NCBI RefSeq assembly: GCF_000189635.1
Contig: NW_002476512.1
Span: 434,001 to 498,000, forward strand
Direction of reading: 5' to 3'
DNA length: 64,000 nucleotides
Source of the DNA: Tetrahymena thermophila SB210
Lineage: Eukaryota; Ciliophora; Oligohymenophorea; Hymenostomatida; Tetrahymenidae
Numbering within the stretch: the first letter of the stretch is position 1; every line of letters starts with the position of its first letter. The notes under the pieces are model-generated. The model was not told the DNA's origin. It worked only from the letters and a program-made list of their open reading frames with translations, and made no database searches. Shown here piece by piece: positions 14,513 to 28,221 of the stretch. A program made the position numbers and the translations under genes.

Positions 14513-16639
14513 TCAAATTGGGTACATGTTAGGTAAGCCTTCTTTTTTTTAACTTTAATATATACTACCCAGTGTTTTGCTTGGAGTAAAATTAAAATAT
14601 TATGATTTTTATTCCTAACTTTGTTCCTCTAGTGGTACTTACAAATCATCTAATATGAAGTCTTGTTTTTCAAAGATACTCTTTTATTATAGCTCTAATA
14701 TAGGAGTTTACCTTAAATTAGTTGATTCACCCTAAATATTGACTAAATCTGAAAGCAATTATTTGAATTGAGGATCTAAGAGCTCTAAAATCCTTATGTC
14801 TATTTTAGAAGGTTTTGCTTTTGAGTTTATTATTTGCTAGAAAGCCTCTTATACTTCGCTTGTTTTCTGCATTATATCTTTTTCATCTTCATAAAGTAAC
14901 CCAATTTTATCTGATAAGTTATTTGATTTTTATTCATCAAGAGTTAAAAGTGGTTTTGGGATAAATTCAAATAACTTAATTTAATTTTCGTTAAGTAAAA
15001 GTCGCTTCAATTTTTCAACCTCTAGAAGCTTTTAAACAAGGTAAAAAATATCAATTTAATTATATAATTTATCTACACCTTTTTAAAGGAGTTCATACCT
15101 TTTCCGTTTACATAGTTTTGAAAATTTAAAGAAATTCGCATAATATTCCCAACCCTAAAATGAAATTTTATTTAAAGAAAAACTAAAAAAGCTATTAAGC
15201 TCTTTCGCCTCCTTTTATATATCTTACTTACTCTTTTTGTTACTATCTTTATTTTCTCCTTTTTTTAAAGCTTTTAATTTCTCTTTGTAAGTTTCTCTGA
15301 TAGTTGTTGAATTTGGTCTTTCAAATTTATATAAATGTTTACTTTAAAAAATATTTAATTCATCACCTTCACTTTTTTACACAGAAGAAACTTAGGACTT
15401 TTAATTTAATGATTTCTGTAATTCATATTTGAATAGCGTTTTTTATTGGTCTTCTTTTGTAATCAAAATTTAATCAGCTGCTTGGGTATAAATTTCTTCT
15501 TTTTTTTCACTGTCTTTTGAATTTCTTTTTTTATCCTATTTTTTCTTATCTGATTAATCATTTGGGTCTTGAAAATTAAATAATCTATTTATTAGCTTTA
15601 AATCTAATTCTATTTGAGATAAAGGCCTGCAAATTATAGCTCCCACAGTAAAAATTATATTAAATATACCACCAAGCTAAGATAGTGATCTATCAAGCTT
15701 TTGATAAGATCTGTTGTATACATTATCTACATTTTTTTCAAATGAAATAAAACAATCAAAGAGGAGATTTCCTGATTTAGGCGAAACCTATTCTCTATCA
15801 CCGCTTAGTGTCAACGCGTTCGTTGTCTATATATCAGTTCCCATTAAACCATAATCAGAATTCAAGTAAGTGTTCCTAAAATTAATATTTGTTTATTTTG
15901 TAAACTCTGGTCCAGAGATCCAAAACGATATTCTTCCAAGTGGTTAGAAAGGTTTTGCTTTATCTGAAGTAATAACAGAATAATCTACGTAGTAGATAGC
16001 CAACCTACAATATTGAAGAAGTTTATTCATATTAGGGTTGCAATTGCTGCCTGTGCAAGAATTTACCTAAAGCTCTAAAGTTGAATAGTGCTGAGCATCG
16101 AATTATCCTTAAAGATACAAATCCGTTTCTTCTTTACTAATACAATACATATTTTTGTAGCTTAGTGAAATAAAATAGTTATTAACTTCAGGAATATTGA
16201 AATGATCTATCCTGCATGGCTCTGTTTTAACTGTTCTTAATGTTGTATGAGCTACGATTTACCCAGTAGCTTCATCTTTAGTTTTTATAATTTATTTTAA
16301 CAAAAGAGTAGCATTATAAATTGTAGGATCAATATAATGCTGAGAAGTAGAATTTTGTAAGCCAAAAGTGATGAGGAATTTGTCTGAAGTCAAGTTATAA
16401 CGTGATGGTTCTGAAGTAAATTTCTACTCGTAAAGAACATAAGGATGAGTAAAGTCATACAGTTCATCAATAATTAGCTTAATTTGATAAGATAATACAG
16501 CAATTAAGCAAAGAGTTACTATTCCACCAATTTTAGTTTTGTGATTAGCTTCTTTATTAAACCTAATATTTATTCCTATTCCAAATATATCCAATTTTTC
16601 AAGAAAATTGCGTTATTATTAAAGGACTTTGAATTCCAT
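14513..16639 (-). CDS. Two-TM ciliate membrane protein, copy B
   Basis: An open frame of 708 aa starting MEFKVLQQQRNFLEKLD. The membrane segment at ~37-57 (KIGGLVTLCLIAVL-like) is followed by a ~260-residue outer region. Cysteines there match those of the other copies: CRIDHF, MYCIS, CTGSNCNP, YCRLAIYY and LFDCF. A second hydrophobic segment lies at ~318-342. The last ~365 residues are lysine- and glutamine-rich, probably cytoplasmic and partly helical. The frame is exactly as long as copies D and E, which argues that it is still under selection. It is nearest in sequence to copy D, its counterpart in block 2. Function unknown. Confidence 0.85.
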
Positions 16640-19211
16640 TATATTTTATTATTGTTATTTTTTTTTAGTTTATTAATATTTAAAAAATTTTTTAATTTAA
16701 TTTATTGGTTATTGTATAACAATTTTTTAAATGGTGAGAGGAAAGAACTTTTTATTTTTTATTTAAATATAATTTAGAATTTCTTGTGAATTTCTCTTTG
16801 AAATTAGTGGCGAAATTTGATAAGATTATAAAGTTAAAAACTTTTTATTTAAAAATAATTTAGTTATATTGCTAATTGCAGATTTTTTTTGTAATAGAGA
16901 GATAAACAGTGATAGGTTACACCTATAACTACTTATCTTTCTAATAGAAATTAATATAATATTAAATAAATTTATATAATAGTATTTTATATTTTTATAT
17001 GTGATTTGTATTTAGTTTTTAATAATTTAAATAAATTTTAATTTAATTTAAAAATTTCGAAAAATTTAAATTTTATACCTTAATAAATGAGAATTTACAT
17101 TTATTTTAATTGTTAAGCAGCTAAAAAAAGTGCATAACAATATAAAAACATTTTTTAAATTTGCTTTACTTCTAATTTTCTTTTCTTTATATTCATGCTT
17201 ACAGATTTTGATTATTTTAAACAATAAAAAAGAATTTCTGGAATTTTTTATGAGCTTTTCTTAAATAAGTATTAGTTTGCAAATTTGTTAATCAATCTAA
17301 TAAAAAAATTTTTTAAATCTAAAAATAGTAATGACAATTTAAATAAATTGTAATAACTCAAAGCATATTGATGGAAGTTTAGAAATTTTAAAAAAAGAAA
17401 GTGCTTTTATTAATAATTTATTTCATAAAAATATTAAATTATTGCTTTAAATTTAAATAGAGTATTTTGACTTATTCTTTAGAAAGTAATAATTTTATTT
17501 TAGTAAATGTACAGCGTATTCACTTCTCTGATTATATACTCATCAATTTGATAAAATCTCGAATTATTTTGAGTTAAAAAGAAATTTATTTAAATTAAGT
17601 GCTTTTAACTTTGTAAAATTTATTAATAGATATACTTTGAAGGAATTGATAGAAATTAAAAGTACTAATAAAGTGTTTTTGAACAAAAATACAAAGTAAA
17701 AACTCATTTAATCTTTACTTTATAAGTTAGGTGGGTAAAAAAAGAAATTAATTAAACAATTTGTAATCATTAAAAAATTGAAATCAGTATATTATTAAAA
17801 TTTGTCAGCTGATTTTAAATTTTAACCCCCTTATCCTACATAGATAACTAATTTTTAAAAAATTGATATAATACTCCCATGTACTTACTATAAGTGTACT
17901 GAGATACTGCCCTATTTTTAATTAAAAAATTTATGCAATTCTTCTCTTTAAATATATTTCCGATTAAATTATTTATCTATTGTTACTTTTTAATTCAAAA
18001 GTATTCTTAAAATTATTTTTGTTACTATTTAAAATGTTGCTTTAAGTCTATTCTTTGATCTAATTTAGAAAGAAAAGGCTTTATCTTTTAATTTTAGCTT
18101 AAACTTAAAATATATTTTCTATTTGCTATAATTTAATTACTGTTACTTAATTATTTTTCTACACTTTTTTTATCAATTTACAATTTTTTTAGGCAAAACC
18201 TTCATTAAATCAGACAATAATTAATAAGAGTAGATTTACCAACCTTTTTAATTTATATTGGGGAATGTAAATATGAGAAATTTACTCTATTATATTAAAC
18301 AGAATTTAGGTTAATTATATTATCATAACCAAAAAGTAGTCTTTTGTTTAGCAGAAGGTATTACTACATTATATAAATAGTAAATTAAAAAAACGTCTTG
18401 GGAAGTTGATAAATATTGAATTTATTTTGGCTGACACATATATTAATAATTAATTGTAACCATGCGTATTTATTTGCACCTTTTTAAAAGTGAATTTAGA
18501 TTTCTTGACTTCTCACAATTCAAATCAAACATTTCATGTCTAAAAAATAAGAATCAATATTTTGTTTCTTCAATTTAAAAATAATTAGCTTCACATACTT
18601 TTATTTTTACTTACTTCTAGCTTCTTTTTCATCTTCCTCATTTTTGTTTACCTTCTTCTTTTTAAAAACCTATTTTTTGATATTAAATTAATAAAGTTAC
18701 ACTAAAAATTAAATAAAATTATTTTATTGATTATTAATTTTTTTAATGATTGCTTATTTTTTAAATATTTTAAATAAAAGCCAGCTTTACCTAAATTCAT
18801 TTAATATTTATTATAAATACTGTGAAAGTTCTTATTTTAGGAGGTTTTTTAAAAGAAGATTTTTTAAAAGTTCTCCTTAGAATTTTAAGACTCTTACCTC
18901 TTACCTCGCAACACATTCTTTTTCCTTAATGGGGTTTTATGGTATTATCTATTATTTATTTAAAATATATTTGAAATAGGATATTATAAAAAAATGAATA
19001 AATAATATGAGTTTAATAAATACTTTTTAAAATAGTAATATGAAATTATGAGTTATATTGATTTAAGTTATTTCATTCTGAATATACATTAAATTATAAA
19101 AATTCAAACTAAAAATATATTTATGTTAATTGACTTTAATTTAGAAATGAGTTAATTTTAATGGAAATTTTTTTAGCATTTTAGTTAAACAAGAAAGATT
19201 AGCATAATCAA
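16640..19211. other. Long spacer upstream of copy B
   Basis: AT-rich DNA, mostly alignable by eye with 28222-31392 in block 2. It includes a less AT-rich islet at ~18835-18960 (tcttacctcttacctcgcaa) and, at ~18600-18660, a short minus-strand Lys/Glu-rich frame. Neither gives a gene I can support. Confidence 0.5.
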
Positions 19212-21259
19212 TCACTAAACCATTAAAAGCTTATTTCCTTAAGCAATTAGATTATATGCAATAATATTTTAAATATTAATTTAATCTACCATATTTATGT
19301 TAAATATATTTAAAAAGTATTTTTTTGTTTAACAAAATTTTTTGTAGGTTTTGATAATTTTATGATATAAAAATGGAATATTGCTATTTTATAATATTTT
19401 GTTAATATTTATCATTTTGATTGCATTTTTTCTACACTCAATATATTATTTTAATTAACCAATTTATTCATATATTTAGGCAACTTCTAAAAGAAACAAA
19501 ACCAGGTACTCGCTACTTTCTGTTTATAAGATTTTCAATGATAACAATCCTATTTCTAAAGATTCATCTAATTTAGAACTTAGTCTTAGTTATCTGCTTT
19601 TATAGATTAATACTAATCCAGACAAGGGAATATTATTTCCTAAATTCAATTTTTGTATTAGCTCATTGGCTGCTTCCGATTAACTTATGGATTAATTTAC
19701 GTTACCTATCAAATTGTAAAGATCACTAGCAAAAAGGAGCAAAAAAATAATTTACTCTATAAATTTATTCTCATACAAGTAGATCTATTCATAATACTTA
19801 ATAGATTTAATACAATGACTTAAGCAGCTTACAAAATTTCCCAGAAAGAATTAGATATAGCAAATATATTAATTTAACTTAGCAATTAACTATATATTTT
19901 AACATTTCTCTTAGCTTACTATACTTTCATATGCCACTGCAAGATATAGATTTGAATTAAGTAAATAAATAAAATCAGTATTTTAGCTGAAGGTATTTTG
20001 TTTAAAAGTATACTCAAAAATATTTACTAAACTTTCAAAATTTTATAAGGAAAATAGTTCTAGAGGATATAGCAATCCAAGCAGTTAAGATGAATGTATT
20101 CATTCATTTGGATTAGACTTGACCATCATTAACACTTTCTCAAACCATTATGATTTCATCACTTAAGTGCTAAAAAAATAATTTTCTTATCTAATACGCT
20201 AGGAGCTATACTCATTTACTTCTACCCCTAAAACTTCTAAAAATACAATTCCTAAGTTAAATACATCAGATTTTTAAGTTATTTCAATTTTATATGATTA
20301 AGTACGTTTTTAATTATTATTCCATTCATCTTATTCTGGAGACATTAATATTTAGTGTATCCTTTCATGATGCTTGTTGAATCTTAAAATTGATCAAGTT
20401 AAGAGGAAAGGTCAAAGTCGCAAATCTTGTAAATACTTTATTGAGACTTTAGAATATTTGATGGTTTGATATCACAGTGTATGATTTTGTGAGAGTGAAT
20501 ATGATTAATAGCGTTAATCATATGAATGAAAATAGTATTAATATCTTCATTTGTAAAAAATTTGTTTTATTATTTAAGATTTGTAATTTCTTCTTCTAGA
20601 TTTTATTAGCAAAGTTCTTGAACAATTATGCAAGTAATAAATTTTGAATAATCTAAAAATTCAAAAACCTAAACAATATTATTATTTTTCAAATTATCTT
20701 ATTTAAATGACAATTATGATATATTTTGCATTCTATTTAATATCTAGAATTCATTGATCACCATTTAATAGTCTAACTCACTCTCTTCTGAAATTTTTAA
20801 ACACACCTTTTTATTTTATTTTTAAGAATAAACTTCCAATAAAACAGAGTAGGTTGCTTTATGAATAAGTTATAAATCAATATATCCATCACATTTTAAT
20901 GAATTTTCAATATTTTCAGTACTGCCAATTATTTCATTAGTAACTATTTAAATATCTTTAATTACTTTCCACTCTCCATTATATTTTTAATGACAGGGTT
21001 TCCTTATCTCAAACAAAAGTTCTATTACTTTAATAAATAACTGAAGTATTTTATTAACTTTTTAGATATTTTTTTAAGAAATATTTTAATTTTAATTTTA
21101 TTTTTAAATTACTAAGTTTTGAATTTTAGTTAACTAAATATTTATTAGAAATTCTAAACTATCTTCTATTAATATTTTATTATATATAGCTTTAAAAAAT
21201 AAGTCATATCTAATATTTTAAATACCATTATTATCCTTGCTTGTTATTATGAATATCAT
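19212..21259 (-). pseudogene. Kinase-TPR pseudogene (block 1)
   Basis: Reads in the ciliate code from ATG at 21259 through an N-terminal helical region, the VCLKI lysine motif, the catalytic loop HCDIKPSNIL and the metal motif DFD. A one-base loss near 20345 then shifts the frame in the activation segment. Further on an in-frame TGA (20100-20102) stands where the block 2 copy has CGA. The TPR-like C-terminal region follows, much as in block 2, and the natural stop is at 19212-19214. With at least two disabling changes in a conserved kinase it is probably dead. Unlike the block 2 copy, its N-terminal extension (KVIELLFEIRK) runs into the kinase domain in one frame. Confidence 0.8.
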
Positions 21260-21711
21260 ATTAGTTACACACTATTTAAAAAAAAATTTCTATTTATTTT
21301 GTTTAATTTAAGTAAGAAAAATTTATTAGGATTTAAACTTGAAATTCTATCATTAAAATAAAAATTTTATTTTTTCTTTCTTATTTTTTCGCAAATTCAA
21401 TTTAAAAATCAAAAATATTAACCATTTTTTATTATGAAAAAATTTTCTACATATTTTGAAATTACCAAATTAAAATTGTTTTGATAATCAAATTTAGATA
21501 TTAATATTTATTGTTTATATGAAAAAGCTTATTTAATAAATTATAAGTGAATTGTCACTAATAAAGAATTTGTTTCAGCTAAAACAAAGGGCAATTAATA
21601 AAAATACTAATAATAAAATATTGGATAAAGCTTATAAACAATAAAAAAACATAAATAATAAGAATATAGCATTTGTTTATAATTTAGACAGGCTATATAT
21701 TAAATGATAAA

Positions 21712-23696
21712 TCAAAATGGGTTCATGTTAAATAGCTCTTCTTTTTTTAACTTTAATAAATACTACCTTGTGTTTTGCTTGGAGTAACATTAAAATACAA
21801 TAATTTTTATTGTGAACTATATTCCTCAATTGGTACTTATAAGTCATCTAAAATGAAGTCTTTTTTTTCAAAAATACTCTTTTATTATGTATCTAGTATA
21901 TGAATTATCCTTAATTTAATTGATACTCCCTATAAATTAGCTAAATATGAAAGGAATTATTTGAATTTATTATTTATAAGAAAGCATCTTAGACTTCACT
22001 TGTTTTCTGTGTTACATCTTTTTCACAATCATTAAGTAGCCCAATTTTATCTTATAAATAATCTGATTTTTTTTCATCTAGAATTAGAACAGGCTTTGGG
22101 ATAAATTCAAATAACTTAATTTAATTTTCGTTAAGTAAAAGTCGCTTCAATTTCTCAACTTATAAAAGCTTTTAAACAAGATAAAAAAAATCAATTTAAT
22201 TATATAGTTTATCTTCACCTTTTTAAAGGAGTTCATATCTTCTCGTTTTGCAAATTTTGGTAAATTTAAAGAAATTCGCGCAATAATCCCAACGTTAAAA
22301 TGAAATATTATTTTTAGAAAAGCTAAAAAAGCTATAAATTTTTAATGCCTCCATTTCTATATCTTTCTTGTTCTTTTTACTACATTCTTTATTTTCTTCT
22401 ATTTTAAAATTTTTTATTTTCTGATTATAAGTTCCTCTCATTACAGTTTAGTTTACTCTTTCAAATTTTTATAAAACTCTACTTTATTAAATATTTTATT
22501 CTTCTCCATTGCTTTTTTACTTGAAGAACCTTGGGACTTTTAATTTATTGATTTCTATAATTCAAATTTGAATGATGTTTTTTATTGATCTTCTTTTGTA
22601 ATCAAAATTTAATCAGCTGCTTGGGCATACATTTCTTCTTTCTTATCATTTTCTTATGAGCTTTTATTTTAATCCTATTTTTTCTTATCTGATTCATTTT
22701 GTCGGCTCTTCAAAATTAAATAATCTATTTATTAGTTTTAAATCTAATTCTATTTGTGATAAAGGCCTACAAATTAAAGCTCCCACTGTAAAAAGTATAT
22801 TAAATATACCACCAAGCTAAGATAATGATTTATCAAGCTTTTGATAATATCTATTATAAATGTATTCTACATTTCTATCCAATTAAATATAACAATCAAA
22901 GAGAAAATTTCCTGTTTTAGGTGTAAACTTTTCTCTTTCACTGCTGAGTGTCAACGCATTAGATCTGGTCCTGAAACCCAAAATGATTGCTTTCCAAGAG
23001 GTTAGAAAGGTTTTGCTTTATCCAAAGGAATAACAGAATAGTCAGTGTAGTAAATAGCCAATTTATAATATTGAAGAAATGATTCATATTAGGGTTGCAA
23101 TTACTATATGTGCAAGAACTTACCACAAGCTCAAAAGCTGAATAGTGTTGAGCATCGAATTATCCTTAAAAATATAAATCTGTTTCTTCTGTACTAATAC
23201 AATACATATTTTGGTAGCTTAATGAAATAAAATAGTTATTAACTTCAAGAATATTGAAATAATCTATCCTGCATGGCTCTATTTTTACTGTTCTTATTGT
23301 TGTACTAACTACGAATTACCCAGTTGCTTCCTTTTTAGTTTTTATTGTTTATTTAATCGTAAGAGTAGCATTATAAACTGTAGGATCAATGTAATGTTGA
23401 GAAGTAGAATTTTGAAAGCCAAAAGTTAAGATGAATTTGTCTGAAGTCAGATTATAACGTTATGGTTCTGCAGTAAATTTCTATTCTTAAAGAACATAAG
23501 GATGAGGGTAGTCATAAAGCTAATCAAGAATAAGTTTAATTTGATATCCTAAAATACCAAGTAAACAAACAGTTACTAATCCACCATTTTTATTTTTGTG
23601 ACTAGCTTATTTATTAAACTTTATATTTATTCCTATACCTAATAAATCCAATCTTTCAAGAAAATTGTGTTACTATTAAAGGGCTTTGAATTCCAT
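21712..23696 (-). pseudogene. Two-TM membrane protein, copy C (decayed)
   Basis: Starts as the other copies do (ATG at 23696) and ends at the equivalent TGA, but the span is 1985 bases against 2127 in copies B, D and E, a difference not divisible by three. Compared with copy E it lacks about 95 bases near 22955, in the outer domain just before the conserved Gly-Pro region. It also lacks about 65 bases near 21967 in the tail and has single-base differences that shift the frame (near 22930 and 23080). It lies next to the decayed kinase gene, so the two members of this unit have decayed together. Confidence 0.8.
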
Positions 23697-25045
23697 TTTC
23701 TTTTTTTATTATTATTATTATTTTTTTTTGAGTTTAAATAGTGAGTGGAAACAGCTTTTTAATATAATTTAAATTGTTATTTAGTTAAATTTTGTGAATT
23801 TTCTTCATTCTCTTAGATATTAGTGGTGAAATTTGATAAGATTAAAATATTAAAGACTTTTGGTTCCATAAAAATAATATAGTTATACATAAATGATAAA
23901 ATATATTACATAAAATACATTTTTATTTTATGAAAACTTAATTTATGCTAATTTTTCTTGTAACCCTTTTATAATATTTTTAACTATTTTAAGACTACTT
24001 ATATTCGATTTTTTATCGTGCATTATACTTATTCAAATTTAAGAAATTTACTTAATGCTATTATAAATTGAAACAATATATAGAATGATATACATTTTTA
24101 TATATCCCTCTTAATATATCTTTTATTTTAATTCAATTTTTTAGTACTGAATTTCCAATTTCCAATATCAAAAAAATTAAAAATATATTACAACTTTATT
24201 TTTTAATTTAATAAAAAGAAAATCTCCGATTTTTATGTCAATTAGTAAAGTTACAAGTTACTTTGACTAAAAAGTATTGATATCTTTAATTTAACAAAAG
24301 ACACTCTCAATAACTTAATTCAAAATACCTTCTATTTTTTAATTAATTCTTCAATTATAACCAAAATTAATATTATACATAATACAAGTTGATTTAACAA
24401 TTTAAATTTATTTTTGCTGACTAATAAATTAAAAATATATTTTATTTAGATAAATCATTTTCATTTTTTCCTTAACAAATGTGAAATTAAGTATATTTAA
24501 ATTGTTCATAGCTAAAAGAAGTACGTACATTAATATTTGTATACATTATTTTATATTTCTTTTATCTCGAATTTTCTTTTCTTTACTTACTGTTTACAAT
24601 TTTGTTTATGTTAATTAATAAATAACAAAAGAATTTTTGCAAATTTTTATGTATTTATTTTGTTCTAAATAAAATTAGCAAATTTATTAATCAATCAAAT
24701 AAAAAAATTAGTAAATCTTAAAATAGTAATGACTATTGAAATAAATTGATAGCTTAAAACATTTTTTTGGAAGCTTGGAAGTCTGAAATATAGAAAATAT
24801 TATTACAAATAATTAATTATTTTAAATAGAAAATAAATTATAGGTGTAAATTTAAGTAAAATAATTTGATAATTTCAATTAATGAAAAGCGCTTTGATTA
24901 TATACTCATCAATTTTATAAAATATTGAATTATGTTTTGATTTAAAAATAAATTTATTTATCATCAAGATTTTTTTAAATATTCAATAGTTTTTGTTCAA
25001 AAATTCAAATCAAAAACTCTTCTGCTTTCTTTTTTCGAAGTTAGT
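23697..25045. other. Spacer closing block 1
   Basis: AT-rich, alignable with 36168-37690 up to the sequence cttttttcgaagttag, where block 1 joins the kinase fragment that opens block 2. No gene seen. Confidence 0.6.
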
Positions 25046-25620
25046 TAATAAATTTTGAATAATCTAAAAACCATATAATCTAAACAATATTATTATTTAC
25101 TAAACACCATATTTAAATGAAGATGATGATTTATTTTGCTTTCTATTTAATATCTAGAACTCATCATCATTATTTAATAGGTTTTGATATTTTTAAACAC
25201 ACATTTTTTTTAACTTTAAAGATGAAGTTTACTTTATTTTTTTATATTTAAATTTAGTTTTTTATTCTTATTTGAAATTAATTTTTAATATTTTGTTTTT
25301 ATTTCATTTTTAGCTTTTTAAATACCTTTAATTACTAAATACTCTCCATTATGTTTTTAATGATAGAGTTTCCTGATTTCAAACAAAAGCTCTATTACTT
25401 TAATTAATAATTGAAAGAGTTTTTTAAATCTATTTAGATATTTTTTAAAAATATTTTATATTTTAATTGAATTTTTTGATTTGTTAAGTATTTAATTTAT
25501 AATTAATTAAAAATTTATTAGAAATTTACATTTACAGAATTATCTTCTCTTAGTTTTTTACTATAATTAGGATTAAAACATTATATTATATTAGTGATAA
25601 TAATATATATTATATAAAAT
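25046..25620 (-). pseudogene. 5' kinase remnant at the left edge of block 2
   Basis: Counterpart of the remnant at 13395-13860, beginning at the same internal point of the kinase gene. It keeps pieces of the N-lobe region and, at ~25345-25500, sequence like the N-terminal extension of the intact gene. It has internal deletions and no catalytic loop or TPR region. The rest of the gap to 26094 is AT-rich spacer without a gene. Confidence 0.55.
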
Positions 25621-26094
25621 ACTTCTATTTATTTTGTTTAATTCTAAATAATTTTATCATATAAATTGCTTTTATTTGATTCTTTATAATCTTAAAAATT
25701 AACAATTTCTATATATTTTAAATACAGAAAATTGTTTATTTATATTCAGATTTAATTAATTTAAGATAGACTTATTTACCAAATTAAAATAGTTAAAATT
25801 TAAATTATTTATATTAAATAGTTTTTATAAAAATAAAAGATTATGAGTTATAGATGATCAAATTTTGAAATTAATCTTTTTGTTCTAATTAATTTAATAA
25901 AAAACTCAATTAATAAATTATGAGCGAATTTTTACTGATTATGATTTTGTCAAATTTCAGCTACAAAAAAGGGAAATTGATAAAAATAATAATAATAAAA
26001 TACTGGGTAAAGCTTACAATTAAATAAACACACATACATAATAAGAATATAGCATTTATTTATAATTTACAGAGGCTGTATATTAAATTATAAA

Positions 26095-28221
26095 TCAAAT
26101 TGGGTACATGTTAGGTAAGCCTTCTTTTTTTTAACTTGAATATATACTACCCAGTGTTTTGCTTGGAGTAAAATTAAAATATTATGGTTTTTATTCCTAA
26201 CTTTGTTCCTCAAGTGGTACTTACAAATCATCTAATATAAAGTCTTGTTTTTCAAAGATACTCTTTTATTATGGTTCTAATATAGGAGTTTACCTTAAGT
26301 TAGTTGATTCACCCTATATATCGACTAAATCTGAAAGCAATTATTTGAATTGAGGATCTAAGAGCTCTAAAATCCTTATGTCTATTTTAGAAGGTTTTGT
26401 TTTTGAGTTTATTATTTACTAGAAAGCCTCTTAGACTTCGCTTGTTTTCTGCATTATATCTTTTTCATCTTCATAAAGTAACCCAATTTTATCTGATGGG
26501 TTATTTGATTTTTATTCATCAAGAGTTAAAACAGGTTTTGGAATAAATTCAAATAACTTAATTTAATTTTCGTTAAGTAAAAGTCGCTTCAATTTTTCAA
26601 CCTCTAGAAGCTTTTAAACAAGGTAAAAAATATCAATTTAATTATATAATTTATCTACACCTTTTTAAAGGAGTTCATACCTTTTCCGTTTACATAGTTT
26701 TGAAAATTTAAAGAAATTCGCATAATATTCCCAACCTTAGAATGAAATTTTATTTTTAGAAAAGCTAAAAAAGCTATTAAGCTCATTCGCCTCCTTTTAT
26801 ATATCTTTCTTGCTCTTTTTGTTATTATCTTTATTTTCTCCTTTTTTTAAAGCTTTTAATTTCTCTCTGTAAGTTTCTCTCATTGTTGTTGGATTTGGTC
26901 TTTCTAATTTATATAAAGGTCTACTTTAAAAAACATTTAATTCATCACCTTCACTTTTTTACACAGAAGAAATTTAGGACTTTTAATTTAATGATTTCTA
27001 TAATTCATATTTGAATAACGTTTTTTATTGATCTTCTTTTGAAATCAAAATTTAATCAGCTGCTTGGGTATAAATTTCTTCTTTTTTTTCACTGTCTTTT
27101 GAATTTCTTTTTTTATCTTATTTTTTCTTATCTGATTAATCATTTGGGTCTTCAAAATTAAATAATCTATTTATTAGCTTTAAATCTAATTCTATTTGAG
27201 ATAAAGGCCTGCAAATTATAGCTCCCACTGTAAAAAATATATTAAATATACCACCAAGCTAAGATAGTGATTTATCAAGCTTTTGATAAGATCTGTTGTA
27301 TATATTATCTACATTTTTTTCAAATGAAATATAACAATCATAGAGGAGATTTCCTGATTTAGGCGAAACCTATTCTCTATCACCGCTTAGTGTCAACGCA
27401 TTCGTCGTCTATATATCAGTTCCCATTAAACCATAATCAGAATTCAAGTAAGTGTTCCTAAAATTAATATTTGTTTATTTTGTAAACTCTGGTCCAGAGA
27501 TCCAAAAAGATTGCCTTCCAAGTGGTTAGAAAGGTTTTGATTTATCTGAAGGAATAACAGAATAATCTACGTAGTAGATAGCCAACCTACAATATTCAAG
27601 AAGTTGATTCATATTAGGGTTGCAATTGCTGCCTGAGCAAGAAGTTACTTTAAGCTCTAAAGTTGAATAGTGCTGAGCATCGAATTATCCTTAAAGATAC
27701 AAATCCGTTTCTTCTTTACTAATACAATACATATTTTTGTAGCTTAATGAAATAAAATAGTTATTAACTTCAGGAATATTGAAATGATCTATCCTGCATG
27801 GCTCTGTTTTTACTGTTCTTATTGTTGTACTAGCTACGAATAACCCAGTAGCTTCATTTTTAGTTTTTATAGTTTATTTTATCAAAAGAGTAGCATTATA
27901 AATTGTAGGATCAATATAATGCTGAGAAGTAGAATTTTGTAAGCCAAAAGTTAAGATGAATTTGTCTGAAGTCAAGTTATAACGTGATGGTTCTGAAGTA
28001 AATTTCTACTCAAAAAGAACATAAGGATGAGTATAGTCATAAAGTTAATCAATAATTAGCTTAATTTGATATGTTAAAATACCAATTAAACAAAGAGTTA
28101 CTAATCCACCAATTTTAGTTTTGTGATTAGCTTCTTTATTAAACCTAATATTTATTCCTATTCCAAATATATCCAATTTTTCAAGAAAATTGTGTTACTA
28201 TTAAAGGACTTTGAATTCCAT
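26095..28221 (-). CDS. Two-TM ciliate membrane protein, copy D
   Basis: An open frame of 708 aa; I checked the phase at several points from the ATG at 28221 to the TGA at 26095. Residues 1-36 are short and basic. Membrane segment 1 is at ~37-57 (GGLVTLCLIGILTYQIKLII). The outer domain of ~260 residues has conserved cysteines (EPCRIDHF, SCSGSNCNPN, EYCRLA, LYDCYISF). Membrane segment 2 is at ~318-342 (LGGIFNIFFTVGAIICRPL) and is followed by LSQIELDLKLINRLFNFED. The tail is charged, contains ISFQGWEYYANFFKFSKLC, and ends in a Glu/Gln-rich stretch. Both termini are predicted to be cytoplasmic. The closest relative in the window is copy B. The molecular role is unknown. Confidence 0.87.

Larger units (their letters stand above)
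13395..25045. repeat. Tandem block 1 (~12 kb segmental duplication)
   Basis: Holds, in order, a 5' kinase remnant, two-TM copy B, a long spacer, a decayed kinase-TPR gene and decayed two-TM copy C. The same order, spacing and much of the non-coding sequence recur in 25046-37690. Both blocks start with the same internal piece of the kinase gene (taataaactttgaataat here, taataaattttgaataat in block 2), so the duplication endpoint lies inside that gene. The left edge is placed by eye and may be off by a few tens of bases. Confidence 0.8.

Noticed and set aside
18225-18260. Possible Tetrahymena chromosome breakage sequence (taccaaccttttt)
   Set aside because: It only loosely resembles the conserved 15-mer, and the block 2 counterpart differs. 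No telomere repeat is nearby.
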